A stretch of DNA of 64,000 bases, taken from positions 248,001 to 312,000 of the forward strand of contig MU394078.1 of assembly GCA_022578605.1 (NCBI GenBank). The letters are read 5' to 3'. Below are positions 1 to 11,403 of the stretch, piece after piece. The notes beneath the pieces are model-generated. The model had not been told where the DNA came from. It did not search any database and saw nothing but the letters and a program-made list of their open reading frames with translations. How positions within the stretch are numbered: position 1 is the first letter of the stretch; each line of letters begins with the position of its first letter. A program made the position numbers and the translations under genes. Origin of the DNA: Camillea tinctor (taxonomy: Eukaryota; Ascomycota; Sordariomycetes; Xylariales; Xylariaceae).

Positions 1-1311
1 AGATTAAAGAAGGGGAAGAGACCCTTCAGTACTACAAAACCTCGAAAGAGTATGTTCTTGAGCGACACCTCAAACGGGAGGAGGCCTTGCTGCCTAATGC
101 AACCCCAGTCAAAGTATTTCGAAATAAAAGCAAAGGTAGCAAGGTAGAGCAAGAAGATGTCTACCTCCGCAAAGACGTTGTTGCTGTCAAGAGCGCCGAG
201 ACTTGGCACAAGCAAGGCCGTGCCCCGAGAGAGGGAGTCGAACCGTTGAAACATGCCCCTTACCGTGCAGCTACAACAAACCGACGGAGGGAGATCGCTG
301 AAGCCGAGGCAGCGACTGGCAGGAAGGTGATGCAGCCATTATACAGCTTCGAACAGACTGATTGGATCATCCCTGATCCGATTCAAAATGGGGTAATTCC
401 AAAGAATGAGTACGGGTATGTGGGATATTAGGACCAGTTCTAGAAATGTACCAACACTAACTATTATAGGAACATCGATATGTTTGCTGAACACATGTGT
501 CCTGAAGGTAAGTTTAAATCGATTTACCCTAAACCCGTAATTCTCGTCTAATAAAGCAACAGGAGCCATTCATGTGCCGTACCGAGGATGTGTTCGTGTA
601 TGCAAGAGAATGGGCATTGACTACGCAGAGGCTGTGGTTGGATTCGAGTTCGGACACAGGATGGCAGTTCCCGTTATCCAAGGCGTCGTGATCGCTGAGG
701 AGCACTACGAACGTCTAATAGAGGAGCTAGAGAAAGATGAGGCGGAGCGAGCAAGAAAGGAAAACGAGAAGCGCCGGAAAGAGGTTTTAGCTATGTGGAG
801 GAAGCTACTGATGGGACTACGAATAGCGGACAGGCTACGTCAGGACTATGGTGGTCTAGATGAGTCCGTGGATGTCTTCGCCCATGAACGCGATGATGAT
901 GATGATGATGATAGGAATAAGGATTTTGAGAAAATGCGCGAAAGAGACGAAGAGATGGCCGGAGGTTTCTTGCCCGAAGGATACGAGGAGGAGGAGGAGG
1001 AAGAGAAAGAGGAAGAACAGCAGGCTGGATCTCGGCACACATCTGGTTTCTTCCCTTTGGCTCAAGATGACGATGATGAAAATGACGATGACCCTTTTGA
1101 AGTAGAGTATGATAATCAGCCTGCGGAAGAGGCAGAAACGTCCCTTGAGCCGGAAATAATGGCTTCGGAAAAGAAGGTGTCCCCGAAAAAAGCGGTGCCC
1201 AAGCCCAGGGCCAAGCCGAAACAGTCGACGCGGAGGCGATCAAGGAGAAAGAAGGTTGCGTCAGAGGAGGAAGACGAAGATGACTTTGAGCTGCCGGATA
1301 GTGACGACTAG
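1..1311 (+). CDS. RAD4: Rad4/XPC nucleotide-excision-repair protein, C-terminal part (5' end outside window)
   Basis: Partial gene; the window opens inside it. Exons in the window are 1-415 (codons in frame from base 3), 470-507 and 563-1311, with introns 416-469 and 508-562 (GTATGT and GTAAGT donors). About 399 residues are visible. They begin at beta-hairpin domain 1 (motif LERHLKREE), continue with the VYLRKDV...KSAETW segment, and reach beta-hairpin domain 3 (DWIIPDPIQNGVIPKNEYGNID, then IHVPYRG and MGIDYAEAVVGFEF). These match the DNA-binding half of Rad4/XPC, which recognises helix-distorting damage in the nucleus and starts nucleotide excision repair with Rad23. The tail is long and low in complexity: a run of seven Asp near base 890, Glu runs near 985, and a basic Lys/Arg stretch near 1200-1255 that could act as a nuclear signal. 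The transglutaminase-like domain must lie upstream. Identification is confident; the exact charged-tail boundary is simply the stop codon at 1309-1311. Confidence 0.93.
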
Positions 1312-4300
1312 ATAACAATATGGGGAACAATGCGGGGAAGATTATAGGGTCCACGTAGAGGTATTCTTATCCAGGAGTGTAAGCAGACAGAACAATGATA
1401 CCAACGGTACCAACCCCTTTACCATGAGTGACCAGATGATATGAAATGAAATATTATCCATCCTACCTAACTAGCAAATAGTAACCAATAGTCTCCTGTC
1501 ATCTTGTACCGAATCAACACCTCCACTTGGGAGCTCACTTCTACGGTCATTTCCTAGCCATTATCGTGTTTGCACCAATAAGATTTGTACTCCATTGAAA
1601 TAGCTCAGGGCGAACTACTTTCAAGTCGTTAGAGTTTGATGACGGCTTCACAGGAAACAGTCGGGTCGATCAATTTTATTTGGTAGTTGCAGTTCTGGCC
1701 CCTTTTGTGCAAGAATCCAAACTAATATATGATCAGAAGAGGTTAGTATCTGATCACACTGAATGGTGATACCATTGATTCACCTTGTTTGTGGCTTAGA
1801 GTTCTACCTTTTTTTCCCTTCACAGTTATACAGGCCCACGTAACATGTATAGTATTAGAAGCCATGCGTGTCGTAGCTAAAGACGAATGGTCATGGTGGC
1901 ACACCGAGGAAAGCTGAGCACAAGGATGTATATACCAAGTAAGCGCGGAGTTGTTCCCCGACTTGAGATTTCCGTGAATAATAATAAATAGGAAACGGGA
2001 GCTATCTGTCTATGTTTTAGGGGCATGTGATCACAATCTAAGATGCCCTTATATCCAACAATCACACCAACACTGTGGCAGATGTTATTGACAGTGGCTG
2101 CTTGAAAAAAAGAAAACATGACCACCTTCATTGAACTGGTACCATGTACGCCTTCAAGCTCCAGTTAGCACTATGACTCTGATTGGACGTAGCTATATGC
2201 AGTTAGCGAGAACGCCTCATCTTGACGTCTGCAATTGATTTAGTTTCTGAGGCACCGATTCGACCAGCCCATGACGTGGAGTGTATGTGATAGACCATGA
2301 AGAATCCGCGCTTCTTGAGAGGGTATATCAAACCGGAGTTACATTGGCTAAAGGTATGGTAATCCGTATCAACCTCCCTTTTGAAGAAGCGTTAAACCCA
2401 AGTAATTCTCCTTGGATTATGGGAGAAATCAGGATAGTCTCTCAAAAACATTCCGTGGTGTTCGTACGCCCACTAACAAGTAGGTATACATTGTTTCAGC
2501 ATCGGTGAGAATGAGGCTAGTACATGAAAATGCATGGCATTGACGTGTTCACCTTCTTTTGTGTAGCAAGAAGGCACAGCACTTCATCTTCCCTATCATC
2601 TAACATACGAAGTCCTACAACATGTTAGTTGGTAATGCTTTCTGTATGATTCATCCTAAATACAGGAGATGGTGGGCTCCTACGGTTACCTAGCATAGGA
2701 TCTGCTAGACAACAATGTCAAGTCATACAGAACGTGAGTGGTCTATATAGATGGAACTTTTGGACTTGGGACGCAATAGAGAGCTTATTGCATGTGAAAT
2801 GTAAAGGGAATAAAGTCCCGGTTCGAGGCAGTGATCGGAACGATAGCGAAGCCAGATGCCCGGATAGATGCATGAGTTGGAAACCAATGGCATCGAGTAG
2901 CCAGCTCTTCTAGAGACTGCAAGCCACGTTACGCAATTATTTCGTCTTTATCTTCCGACATGCGATCTGCGAGCTTACCGCCACGGGTACAGCAGAGAAA
3001 GTCCAGCCTTGCGGGGGGTATCGTGGAACCGGACACATTTTTTTCACGAGACCTGTCAGCACGCAGAAGATAGCAAGCCTGGTATTGGTGTCTCAGAGCC
3101 TCGATAGGGTCTTAGGGGTTCTACACAGCAAATAAACGAATGCTACAGATGATCTGTCTGATATGGGGTCGTATTCTGTTAGCTCCCTGGATAAGTTGAT
3201 AGACCGACCATTCGGACCAATGTTTGAGAGCGGCTTACCACGCATAGTCCTCGTAGACAGGGGAGTGAGCTTGGGAAGCTATCATGTCGTGCGACATATC
3301 GCAAGCCGCCAGCAGCAGACCCCGTATATAAAAATATATACATACATATACTAATCCACCTACATATATATATTACTTAACGTCTGAGCCCTGACGCCAC
3401 TCCCTTGTACCCAGGGCGAGACCAACGTGCTTGCTTGTTAACTGTGTGACGGTAGGTCAGGAGTTGGTTGTTAGATGATGCAATGGAAAGTAAAGATCGG
3501 ACGAGGGGTTCCTAGGCTATATGTCCAACCATTTTGATCAAGCCGGCGGCAATATTCGGGGATCAGGCTTGTTATAGACAACACTCGCTTTCTCCATGTC
3601 TAGCCCCCCGGCCAATACCGAGCATGGCACGGCACAGTGGACGCTATTCCCAGCACCCTCGCCGCCTCCTTCCCCCCATTTTCCAAAGTCCCAAGCCAAT
3701 TATCACGAGATGCAATACGCTAATTCCTTTCTGTAAAACGCGAACTAGTCCCGATTCTCCATATACCTAAATTTCAGAAAGAAAGAAAGAAAGAGGGAAA
3801 AAAAAAGCAACGGTGAGGGGTTTAAGGGGGCTTAATCGAGCCTCTCAGGAGCAGGTATCCGAATCACGATGGCGGTAGGTAGGACATGGCTTTTGATTCT
3901 CCCCCCTCCGGACGTATGACTCGAAGTGGTTGTACACCAACTTAAATATGCTGGGTTGACAAGATGATTTGAGATGGGAATAAGAGCTACCGGCGATCTT
4001 CTTATAATTCGGGGTTTGATTCCACGCCAGCAAGGTCCAGGATATGTTACCCGGGTATGTGGTCCCCATCCTGATACAATCGAGCCACGCAGATTAGCAA
4101 ATTCATACTTGGTATGTAACTCATGTATGCAACCTATGTATATAGGTATATACATATGAATATATATATATTTGGTATAAATACTTTGAGATGTTGATAG
4201 TACACGGGATGTAGGTAAAGATAGAAGGTTAGTAGCGGTAAGAAGTAACCTTGGGTAAGTGTAAACAAAAAGGAATGGAAGTAGAAGTAGAAAGTAAGTA

Positions 4301-4667
4301 CCAACCGTCTGTCACAACCCCCGAGCTTCCTTTATTCAAATTAAGTCATTACATGTAACCAAGAGGGGCAAGGGATGTCGATGAGTACATAACCTGTTCA
4401 CCTTGGAACCTACCTATGTACAAAGATTGCTCACGACAGATAACAGGCAGCTCCCGCCTTCTCGTAATATCATTTATATCTAGGACGGGGCACTTGCCTC
4501 TTACCTCGAGTGGACTTCTTCCACAGGGACCTTTTTATTTTTAATTCTTCTACTCGAACCTACCAACCTTAACTCTCTCTTCTCCCCTTTACATACCCTC
4601 TACAGCTTTCTTTCCCCTCGAAAGTGCTTTCTATAGGCGATCCCACAACACGACATCTCCCACTACC
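1312..4667. other. Long intergenic region without a convincing gene
   Basis: About 3.4 kb between RAD4 and the P450 gene. I see no conserved coding pattern on either strand. A 75-codon open frame at 2281-2508 is the most protein-like stretch but matches no family I know. The DNA contains TA-rich dinucleotide patches (about 3325-3375 and 4135-4175) and a CT-rich stretch at about 4535-4620 just before the P450 start, which is a usual fungal core-promoter feature. Confidence 0.6.
4535..4667 (+). promoter_or_regulatory. CT-rich core promoter / leader of the P450 gene
   Basis: A pyrimidine-rich run of TTCTTC, CTCTCTCTTC and CTTTCTTTCC blocks ends about 50 bases before the ATG at 4668, which sits in the good context CTACCATGC. 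CT-rich tracts just upstream of the transcription start are common in filamentous-fungal promoters. No TATA box is evident. Confidence 0.4.
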
Positions 4668-6646
4668 ATGCATCCTCAACAGGATATCATGTTCGACAAC
4701 GCGACTACTGACCCCCCGCGCTTGGCTTCCATGCCACTGCCCGGATCTATCCTCCAGCAGGTTTACGCCTCTACCACGCCTGCCATGCTCTTTGGGATTC
4801 TCTTGCTAGCTCTGGCTTGTAATAGAGTCTGGACTTGGTACCGTCTCCGTCACATCCCCGGTCCGTTCTGGGTCTCCTTTTCCAAGTATTGGCAGATCAA
4901 GACGCAAATGAAGGGCGATTGGTACTTGGACCTGAAGGAGGTTGGAGACCAGTATGGTACGTGAAAGGGAAAGAAAGTCAATATTACGCATATACTAATA
5001 GTTAAACCAGGCAAGCTATTTCGCATTGGTCCCAACCAAGTCATGACCACAGATGTCGAAGTTATACGACGCATGTCTCACTTTAAATCGCCTTATACTC
5101 GGGGCCCCTTTTACCAGGTGTTCCGATACCTCCCCAACCAAGATCATTCATTCTCCCTGCTAGACGATGCCGAACACACCCGACGACGAACTATTCTAGG
5201 TCCTGGCTATGCAGGTGGCCCACACCTTGAGAACTGTATCGATCGCCAATGTTCACGCCTCATCGACCTCATCGAGCGCAAGTTTGTTTCCACTCCTACC
5301 GAGTACCGGCCCTTCGATATGACCTTGAACATGATACTCTTTACTATCGATTGTATCGGCGATATGTCCTTCGGCGGAGACTTCGGCTACCTAGACGAAG
5401 GGGAGGATACTTACCGATTCATCAAGTGGAACGAAGATTTCTTTTATGCCGCCATTGTCATCTCCAATTACCACTGGCTGATCAAGATAGCCTCCAAGCC
5501 AATTTTGAACTGGGTCTACCCAACAGTCCAGTCCAAGCACGGCATTGGTAAATTCATTGGGTATGTCACGAGAAAAGAGTCCTTGGTAACCAAAATTGAA
5601 TCGTGCTGATAATTAAATAAACAACCCCAGGCTCGCTATTCGGGCAGTTGAGACACGTCTTGCTGCGACTGATAAGACACGGAAAGATGCCTTGTCGTTA
5701 TTCATCGACCACGGAGTCAGTAAGCAAGATGCCATTAACGAATTGCTGGTTCAGTTGTAAGTACCATATCTCCCTGAAGCTACTGCGGTTTCACTCATAT
5801 CATAACAGAGTCGCTGGCGCGGATCCAGTTGCCACCGCTATCCGCATGACCATGTTATTCCTGACGTCTAATCCAAAGTCGTACGACAAACTCGTGGCTG
5901 AGATCGATGATGCTATTGCCCATGGTAAAGTAAGCTCGCCTATTAAGGACTCGGAGGCTCGGCAACTTCCATACCTCCAGGCAGTTATCAAGGAAGGTAT
6001 TCGTACATTTCCTGTCGTTACGGCCCCGCTATTCAAGAAAGTTCCTAAAGGTGGCGATGTAATCGATGGCCACTTTGTTCCCGAGGGAACGGAAGTTGGA
6101 CATAACGTCCTTGGTATCATGCGTTCGACCGAGCATTGGGGCGATGATGTTGAGATTTTCCGGCCCGAGAGATGGATCGAGGCAGATGAAAAGACCTACG
6201 ACATGATGAGTAGCGTCCGTGAGTAATTTCGAAATTCATTTATCCCTCATCCGAGACTGTTTCGGGAGTAAAAACACCCCTCCTGGCTCAACGTATAACT
6301 TTTGACTCCCGAGACACAACTTTGAGGGGTAATAGGTTACTTGATATGGCAATTACTGACTCCATTTATCGTAGTGGAAATTCACTGGGGCTCTGGGAGG
6401 TTCAGATGTCTCGGTCGAAACGTCGCCGGGATTCAGCTGAACAAAATGTTTGTCGAAGTAAGTCGGACTTTATTAATCTTGACAGGAGAAACCTTACTGA
6501 TACAGTTCATTGTAAACCAGTTGCTGAGACGTTATGACTTCTCCGTCGCTAAGCCGCAGGCGTCACTAAAAATCGTTAACTCGGGATTCTTTTTGATGTC
6601 GGAACTTGACTTTCGAGTTACCAAGCGAGAGAACTTGGAAAACTAG
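4668..6646 (+). CDS. Cytochrome P450 monooxygenase (pisatin-demethylase-like)
   Basis: Six exons: 4668-4956, 5011-5560, 5631-5756, 5809-6218, 6375-6457, 6506-6646, giving 532 residues, a normal P450 length. A single N-terminal membrane anchor (about 38-52) is followed by the proline hinge HIPGPFW (about 61-67), as in ER-bound fungal P450s. I-helix: VAGADPVAT (323-331). K-helix: EGIR, i.e. ExxR (384-387). PERF-like motif: FRPERW. Haem loop: HWGSGRFRCLG with ligand Cys470. Overall it resembles fungal CYPs of the pisatin demethylase type, which oxidise small hydrophobic substrates with a CPR partner. Substrate unknown. Two oddities: Trp replaces the usual Phe at the start of the haem loop, and Pro follows the I-helix Asp where Thr is typical. 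Intron 4 (6219-6374) is unusually long at 156 bp and belongs to the introner family described separately. An alternative acceptor at 6520 for the last intron would delete five residues in frame. Confidence 0.93.
6219..6374 (+). mobile_element. Introner-like intron, copy A (P450 intron 4)
   Basis: A 156-bp phase-1 intron that shares sequence with two introns of the gene at 46888-49492. Shared parts: 5' end GTGAGTAATTT; an internal hairpin made of GTTTCGGGAGT (6259-6269) and ACTCCCGAGAC (6305-6315), 10 of 11 paired; and a 3' box AATTACTGACTCC (6351-6363). The 5' end and the reverse complement of the 3' box (GTCAGTAATT) form a short terminal inverted repeat that includes the 5' splice site. The other introns of this P450 are 48-70 bp and lack these motifs. 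Confidence 0.75.
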
Positions 6647-6836
6647 GGGGTGCTAATGTAGGAACTGGGTATGGAAGTTCAAATTCAGATATCACGTTGA
6701 ATATGGGCGGTATAGGGTTTCTTGCTGCGCAGTTGTACTTATAATCTTGTCACAATAATAATAAAAGTAATGTGATTAACTTAAGTTATAAAGACTACCT
6801 TAAGCAGTTTCGAAATATATATTTTGATGTCTTGTG

Positions 6837-9800
6837 TTAAGCAGCCCCTGACTTGATCCTCAGTCGAAGCATCTTCTTCAAAAATCTAATGAGGCTGGCT
6901 ACGTTGATAGTTGGTCTGCCTCCCTCAAATTGTTCCATACAGCTCCCATATACGTGCGTAGTAATCGTATCGGCCAGTGTCTTTACATCTCTGCCATTTG
7001 ACCATCCCTTAGTCATGCTAAGCTTGAGGAATAACCGCATCACGGTCTCGATTTCCTTTTGGTCTGGCTCTGGCTCACTGCACAAGTCAATGTCTTGCTT
7101 CTCTACCAAGTTGCGGAGGTGCTTCAGCGAGTGCAACGGGCCTAAGGGCGAGAACTTGATCTCGGTGGCGAAGCGCCCCCGCAGCCCGGCGTTGGTCTTC
7201 ATGAGCTGGTCCATGTCGCGCATATAGCCCGCGAGCACGATGATCATCTTGCGGTGGTAGCGTGGCCTCGTGATGCAGTCAACAATCTCCCCGACCGCCT
7301 CGGCCGCGAAGTCGCTGTTGCCGCGATCTCTACCACCGCCACCGGACCCCAGACGGTACGCCTCGTCGATGAAGAGCACCTTGCCCAGAGCCTGCTCGAA
7401 CAGGTTGACCACCTTCGGCCCCGTTTGCCCCACGTACCTGCCGATGAGGTCCGTCGCCGAGCACGCGATCACCTCGGGCGTCGACAGGAGCCCCATGTCG
7501 TAGAACAGGTTGCCGACTATCTGCGCCGTCTGCGTCTTGCCCGTGCCCGGCGGCCCCTTAAACACGTACGTGAACGGGATCGCTTCCCGCGGGTCCTTCC
7601 CCCGCGCACGCAGGTTCTGCGCCGTCCGCTGGTACCCCTCGAACCGCGCGATCACCTCGTCGAACCCCACGAGCCCGTCGAAGTACGACCGGCACCGCGA
7701 GGTAGCCCGCGCGCCGCGCTCGTGGTCCGGGTCGAAGTCGGCGGGCTCAAGGACGATGGGCGGGGATTCGTGGAGATGAGGATCGCCCCCCTTACTGACA
7801 TTAGTAGACTTCTCGGGCCGCTGCTCCTTTTCCCTCTTCGCCCTATCGCGCTGCCGCCGCTTGGCCTGGTTCAGCAAGTTGACGACATCACCGCCATTGC
7901 CAAAGTTGGGGCGGTCGCGCGCGCGGCGCAGGACCTCGGCGGCGACCTCCAGGGCGGCCTCGGTGGCCGCCACGCCCTCCTCGTCCTCCGCCATCTTGAG
8001 CCGCAGGATCTGCCGCAGCCGCGCGTCGTCGTAGTCAGCGAAGCGGAAGGCGTCCTCAAGGGGGAAGCGCCGCCGCAGGCCCGGGTTGGCCTTCAGCAGC
8101 ATCTCCTCGAGCCGGTCGGCGTAGCCCAGCAGCAGCACGCAGCGGTCGGCGGCGGGCTCGCCGCTCACGCGCGACACCAGCGTGTCGAGCGCGCCGAGCC
8201 GGAAGTCGTCCGACTCGTCGCCCGCGCCCGCCCGGCTGCCGTGGTAGAACATGTGCGCGTCGTCGATGATGAGAACCTTGCCCCGCGTCGAGTCGAGGAT
8301 CGCCGCCGTCCGCGCCTCCGGCTCTCCGATGTACTCCCCTAGGAAGTCCCCCGGCGTCTTGAGAACCACCTCCTCGCTCCCCGACAGCAGCCCCATGTCT
8401 GCGAGCGCCCGCCCGTATAGTCGCGCCGCCGTCGTCTTGCCCGTCCCCGGCGGGCCCATGAATATTCGGTTTAGGGACGTCTGGAGCGGCTTGAGCCCCA
8501 GGATCTCCCGCCGGTAGTTGGCCTTCGCTTGGTCGAAGAGCTGATCGAGAGCCGCCTTGACGTCGTCCAGGCCGGGCATCTTCTGCAGCTCCTTCCACGC
8601 TTCGCTCTTCTCGCGGGCGTCTCCCGGCTCCGGGCCGATGATGTCCTGTCCTTTCAGGAGGGTCTCGTCCGGGGCCGTGTCAACCCAGTGCTCGAGCTTG
8701 GCTTTCTCTTCCTGCAGCCGCGAAGCCTGCCTCTCGAGGACTTTCACGTACGCCGATCGTAGCTCGTGCATGTTCCCGAACCCGCGCTCTTCCCGTCCAC
8801 GGCCCACCCTCCGGGCTAGGATGCGGGAGTACGGCCCCGACCAGCCCCCTTCGATCTTCAAGCCGTCCTGTCGGACAAGCTGGATGAATCTGCACTGGAG
8901 CACGTCGTCATCGTAGTCCTTCAGGTGTATCCTCCGCGAGAACAACCACTTGCCTTCCGGCGCGGCCCCGAGGACCGTCGGCGTGTTCTCGGCAGAGCCG
9001 GACAAGACGACTATCACGCCTTCGGGGAGTTTTCCGAGAATGTTCAGGAAGAGCGCGTAATGGTCGTCATCTACGTGGTCTGCATCCATGATAGATATGA
9101 CCTAAAATTTGTGGGTTAACACCTCTTTATATTTCTTTGTTTTTTATTCCGAGAGAAAAGGGGAAAGGTGTGGATAGACAGAAATGTGACTAAACATACA
9201 CCAGGTTCCGGATTTTCATTAATACTCTCGATCCTCGAAGCGTTCATGAGATGGTGACCAGTCATTTCCACGAATTTGGACATGTGTTTGTCTTGTCCCC
9301 AGACACCGCATTTCCGGAGAAAGTCGTAGTAGAGGCGCGCTAGAGTCCGTTTCCCTGAATTCTGTTGTTAGTTGTGCTTACAGACGTCTTCTCTTATACC
9401 ATGACAGCTGAGCTACGAAATGAATTAGAATTTTTTTGCACTTACCTGTTCCTGGATTTCCTAGAAAGACCATGTTCAGATCTTGCCTCTTCAGATGCCC
9501 CTGACGGCTCCGCCAAGCATCAATGGTCGTTTTGACTCTAAGAAATGCTGCCTTGACATCCTCGAGCCCAAACATGGCCATGGTCATGTCTAGAGCCTTG
9601 TTCTTTTCGCCGAGCTCTGCCTTTTGACGCTTCCACTCGCGCTCCGCAGGCGACTCGACCTTGGTCTTGAACACATTTTCTTCGCTGTCTAGAGAGGGAA
9701 TGCTATCTACGGAATCGTTTGGAGGCGCGACGGCATTGTCGAAAGGGTTGAAGAAAGGCGAAGGCGGTAGCGATATAGTTGCTGGGTCAATGTGCTCAGT

Positions 9801-10307
9801 GTTAAACTCGGATCCAGATTGATCTTCAGCTGATACAGGATGAGGAAGATGGCTAGCATCGTTTCCTACATCCTCCTTGTGGCTATCATTCCCCTCATCA
9901 ATAGAGCCCTGAGATGATGCGGAAGCTGTGGGTGGCGTGGCCTCCCCACTATCTTCAGTTTCACTATCTTCACAGCCGTGTATTTCTGTTATCTCCAGTT
10001 GTGATTCGTTTTGTTGTGTATTTTGGTTCTCTTGGCCATTATCCTTCGTGGGATCAACATCGCCTATGTCCGTAGATAAGTCCGAGGCAGGACTCGGCTG
10101 AGCATTTTTCTCTGTTAGATCATCACGGTTCTCTTCATCATCTAGTGCTGTATTGGCGCCACTTTCGGTGACAGTTGTGTCTGCTGAAGTCGCGGCTTCC
10201 GTCTTCTCTGAAGTTATGTCCTCTGAAGGAAGTTGGTTTGACCCAACCATGTTTGTATTGTCAGATACCGAAAGTCCAGATGGTTCATTCACGGTGCTAT
10301 CGCCCAT
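6837..10307 (-). CDS. Triple-module AAA+ ATPase of the CbbX/SpoVK-like family
   Basis: Minus-strand gene with exons 10307-9446, 9354-9200 and 9101-6837, giving 1093 residues. The introns (91 and 98 bp) interrupt the first AAA module. Residues 1 to about 230 are acidic and Ser/Thr-rich, probably disordered. Three AAA+ modules follow. Module 1 has Walker A GNPGTGK (283-289) but a poor Walker B (ISIMDAD, about 341-347). Module 2 has GPPGTGKTT (about 555) with IIDDAH instead of DE (about 617). Module 3 has GPPGTGKTQ (about 855) and a full VLFIDEAYRL (about 914-923). This layout fits fungal multi-CbbX proteins; bacterial CbbX is a Rubisco activase and SpoVK is a sporulation ATPase, but the fungal role is not established. 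Only the last module looks fully able to hydrolyse ATP. Most of exon 3 (about 7130-8950) is much more GC-rich than its surroundings. It is divergent from the AAA gene at 11404. Confidence 0.88.
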
Positions 10308-11403
10308 TGTGATGATCTAGGACTCGGGTTAGGTATATGACCTAACGCACTCAGGTGAAGATAGGAGAGAGGGAATGAATGGGATGTTGTTGTTTTTAGA
10401 AATTAGAGGTGTTTAGAAATGGCACCAGCGACATTTCTCACGCACATTATAAGGAGACCAGAGAAGCAGCTGACGGGTGGTTTTCTTGGAAAGAAAAAGG
10501 GAAAAGAGTGAATTTGGTATAATGTCAAAAAGCAATTCTTGTCTGCCAGAACCACTTGAACATATCTTGAAAGTATCTATGAGCGAACCAATGGGACGAT
10601 ACTATCAAGACAATTTTCGACCAAGCCTCAGAGATATAAGTATGCCTTACTTCTAGGCAGAATACCGTCTCTAGGATATCGTCCTATAGATCAAGGCAAG
10701 TATTCGATTCACCAGCCCCATGCGACCAGCTAGGCAACACTGCAGCCATGCTGATCAAGGCTCCACGAAGAGCAAGTAGCAGACACTCAATGTCAATATT
10801 ACTTCGTGCCTACCTAGGTAGAAAGCCCCAATAAGATAGAAAAACAGTCATAACATGAGGCTGCCAAACGAACATTGGCATGCACGAGGCACCATGGCTG
10901 AGTCCTGCACAATATGCAGATAAATCCTACTTCCAGGATAGCACCACTTTCCATTTGCTATGAGGTTGATCTAAATCGTAATGACTTTCCAATCATAAAT
11001 CACCGGGTGTTTTCCCCGATGCCTAGTAGCTAATATAGTACAGGGGTCGGCAGGCTGCGACATCTTCATTTGCATCGTGAGTATGTACCTATTTGAATAT
11101 CTATGCTGTCACTATGGAGGCCTCGAGAATGCCTAAGTGATTAGACGAATCGTTGTATAATACTACCCGCAAGACATGCATGGTTTCTACGGCGCAACTA
11201 GGCTACGACAGCGTCCTATGGGGGGTAAAGTGGATTTTGGTGAATATTTATTCTCAACATCAGCAAACCAAGGAACTCTCCAGCATAGAGCCTTTGATCA
11301 CTTGGCTGACTTAGACCTTTGCTTTAAACTATCTACCTATCTACCTATAGGGCGGCGTTTTACTTCACCCAGCCTCGCGCCGCCTAACAGTCATTACTTC
11401 ATC
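10308..11403. promoter_or_regulatory. Shared divergent promoter region between two AAA+ genes
   Basis: About 1.1 kb separates the ATG of the triple AAA gene (minus) from the chosen ATG of the Msp1-like AAA gene (plus). No gene is visible. It contains an exact TACCTAGGTA palindrome at 10811-10820 and TATCTACC repeats near 11330-11350. That it is a bidirectional promoter is inferred from gene orientation only. Confidence 0.4.

Noticed and set aside
3948..4033. Possible tRNA: GGTTTGATTCC resembles a B box and ATGCTGG could pair with CCAGCAA 86 bases apart
   Set aside because: The D arm lacks the GG of the D loop, the T stem has a mismatch and no anticodon arm can be drawn; most likely chance.
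7254..8342. 362-codon plus-strand open frame opposite the AAA gene
   Set aside because: It is the antisense shadow of the GC-rich AAA exon, whose minus-strand frame holds clear Walker motifs.
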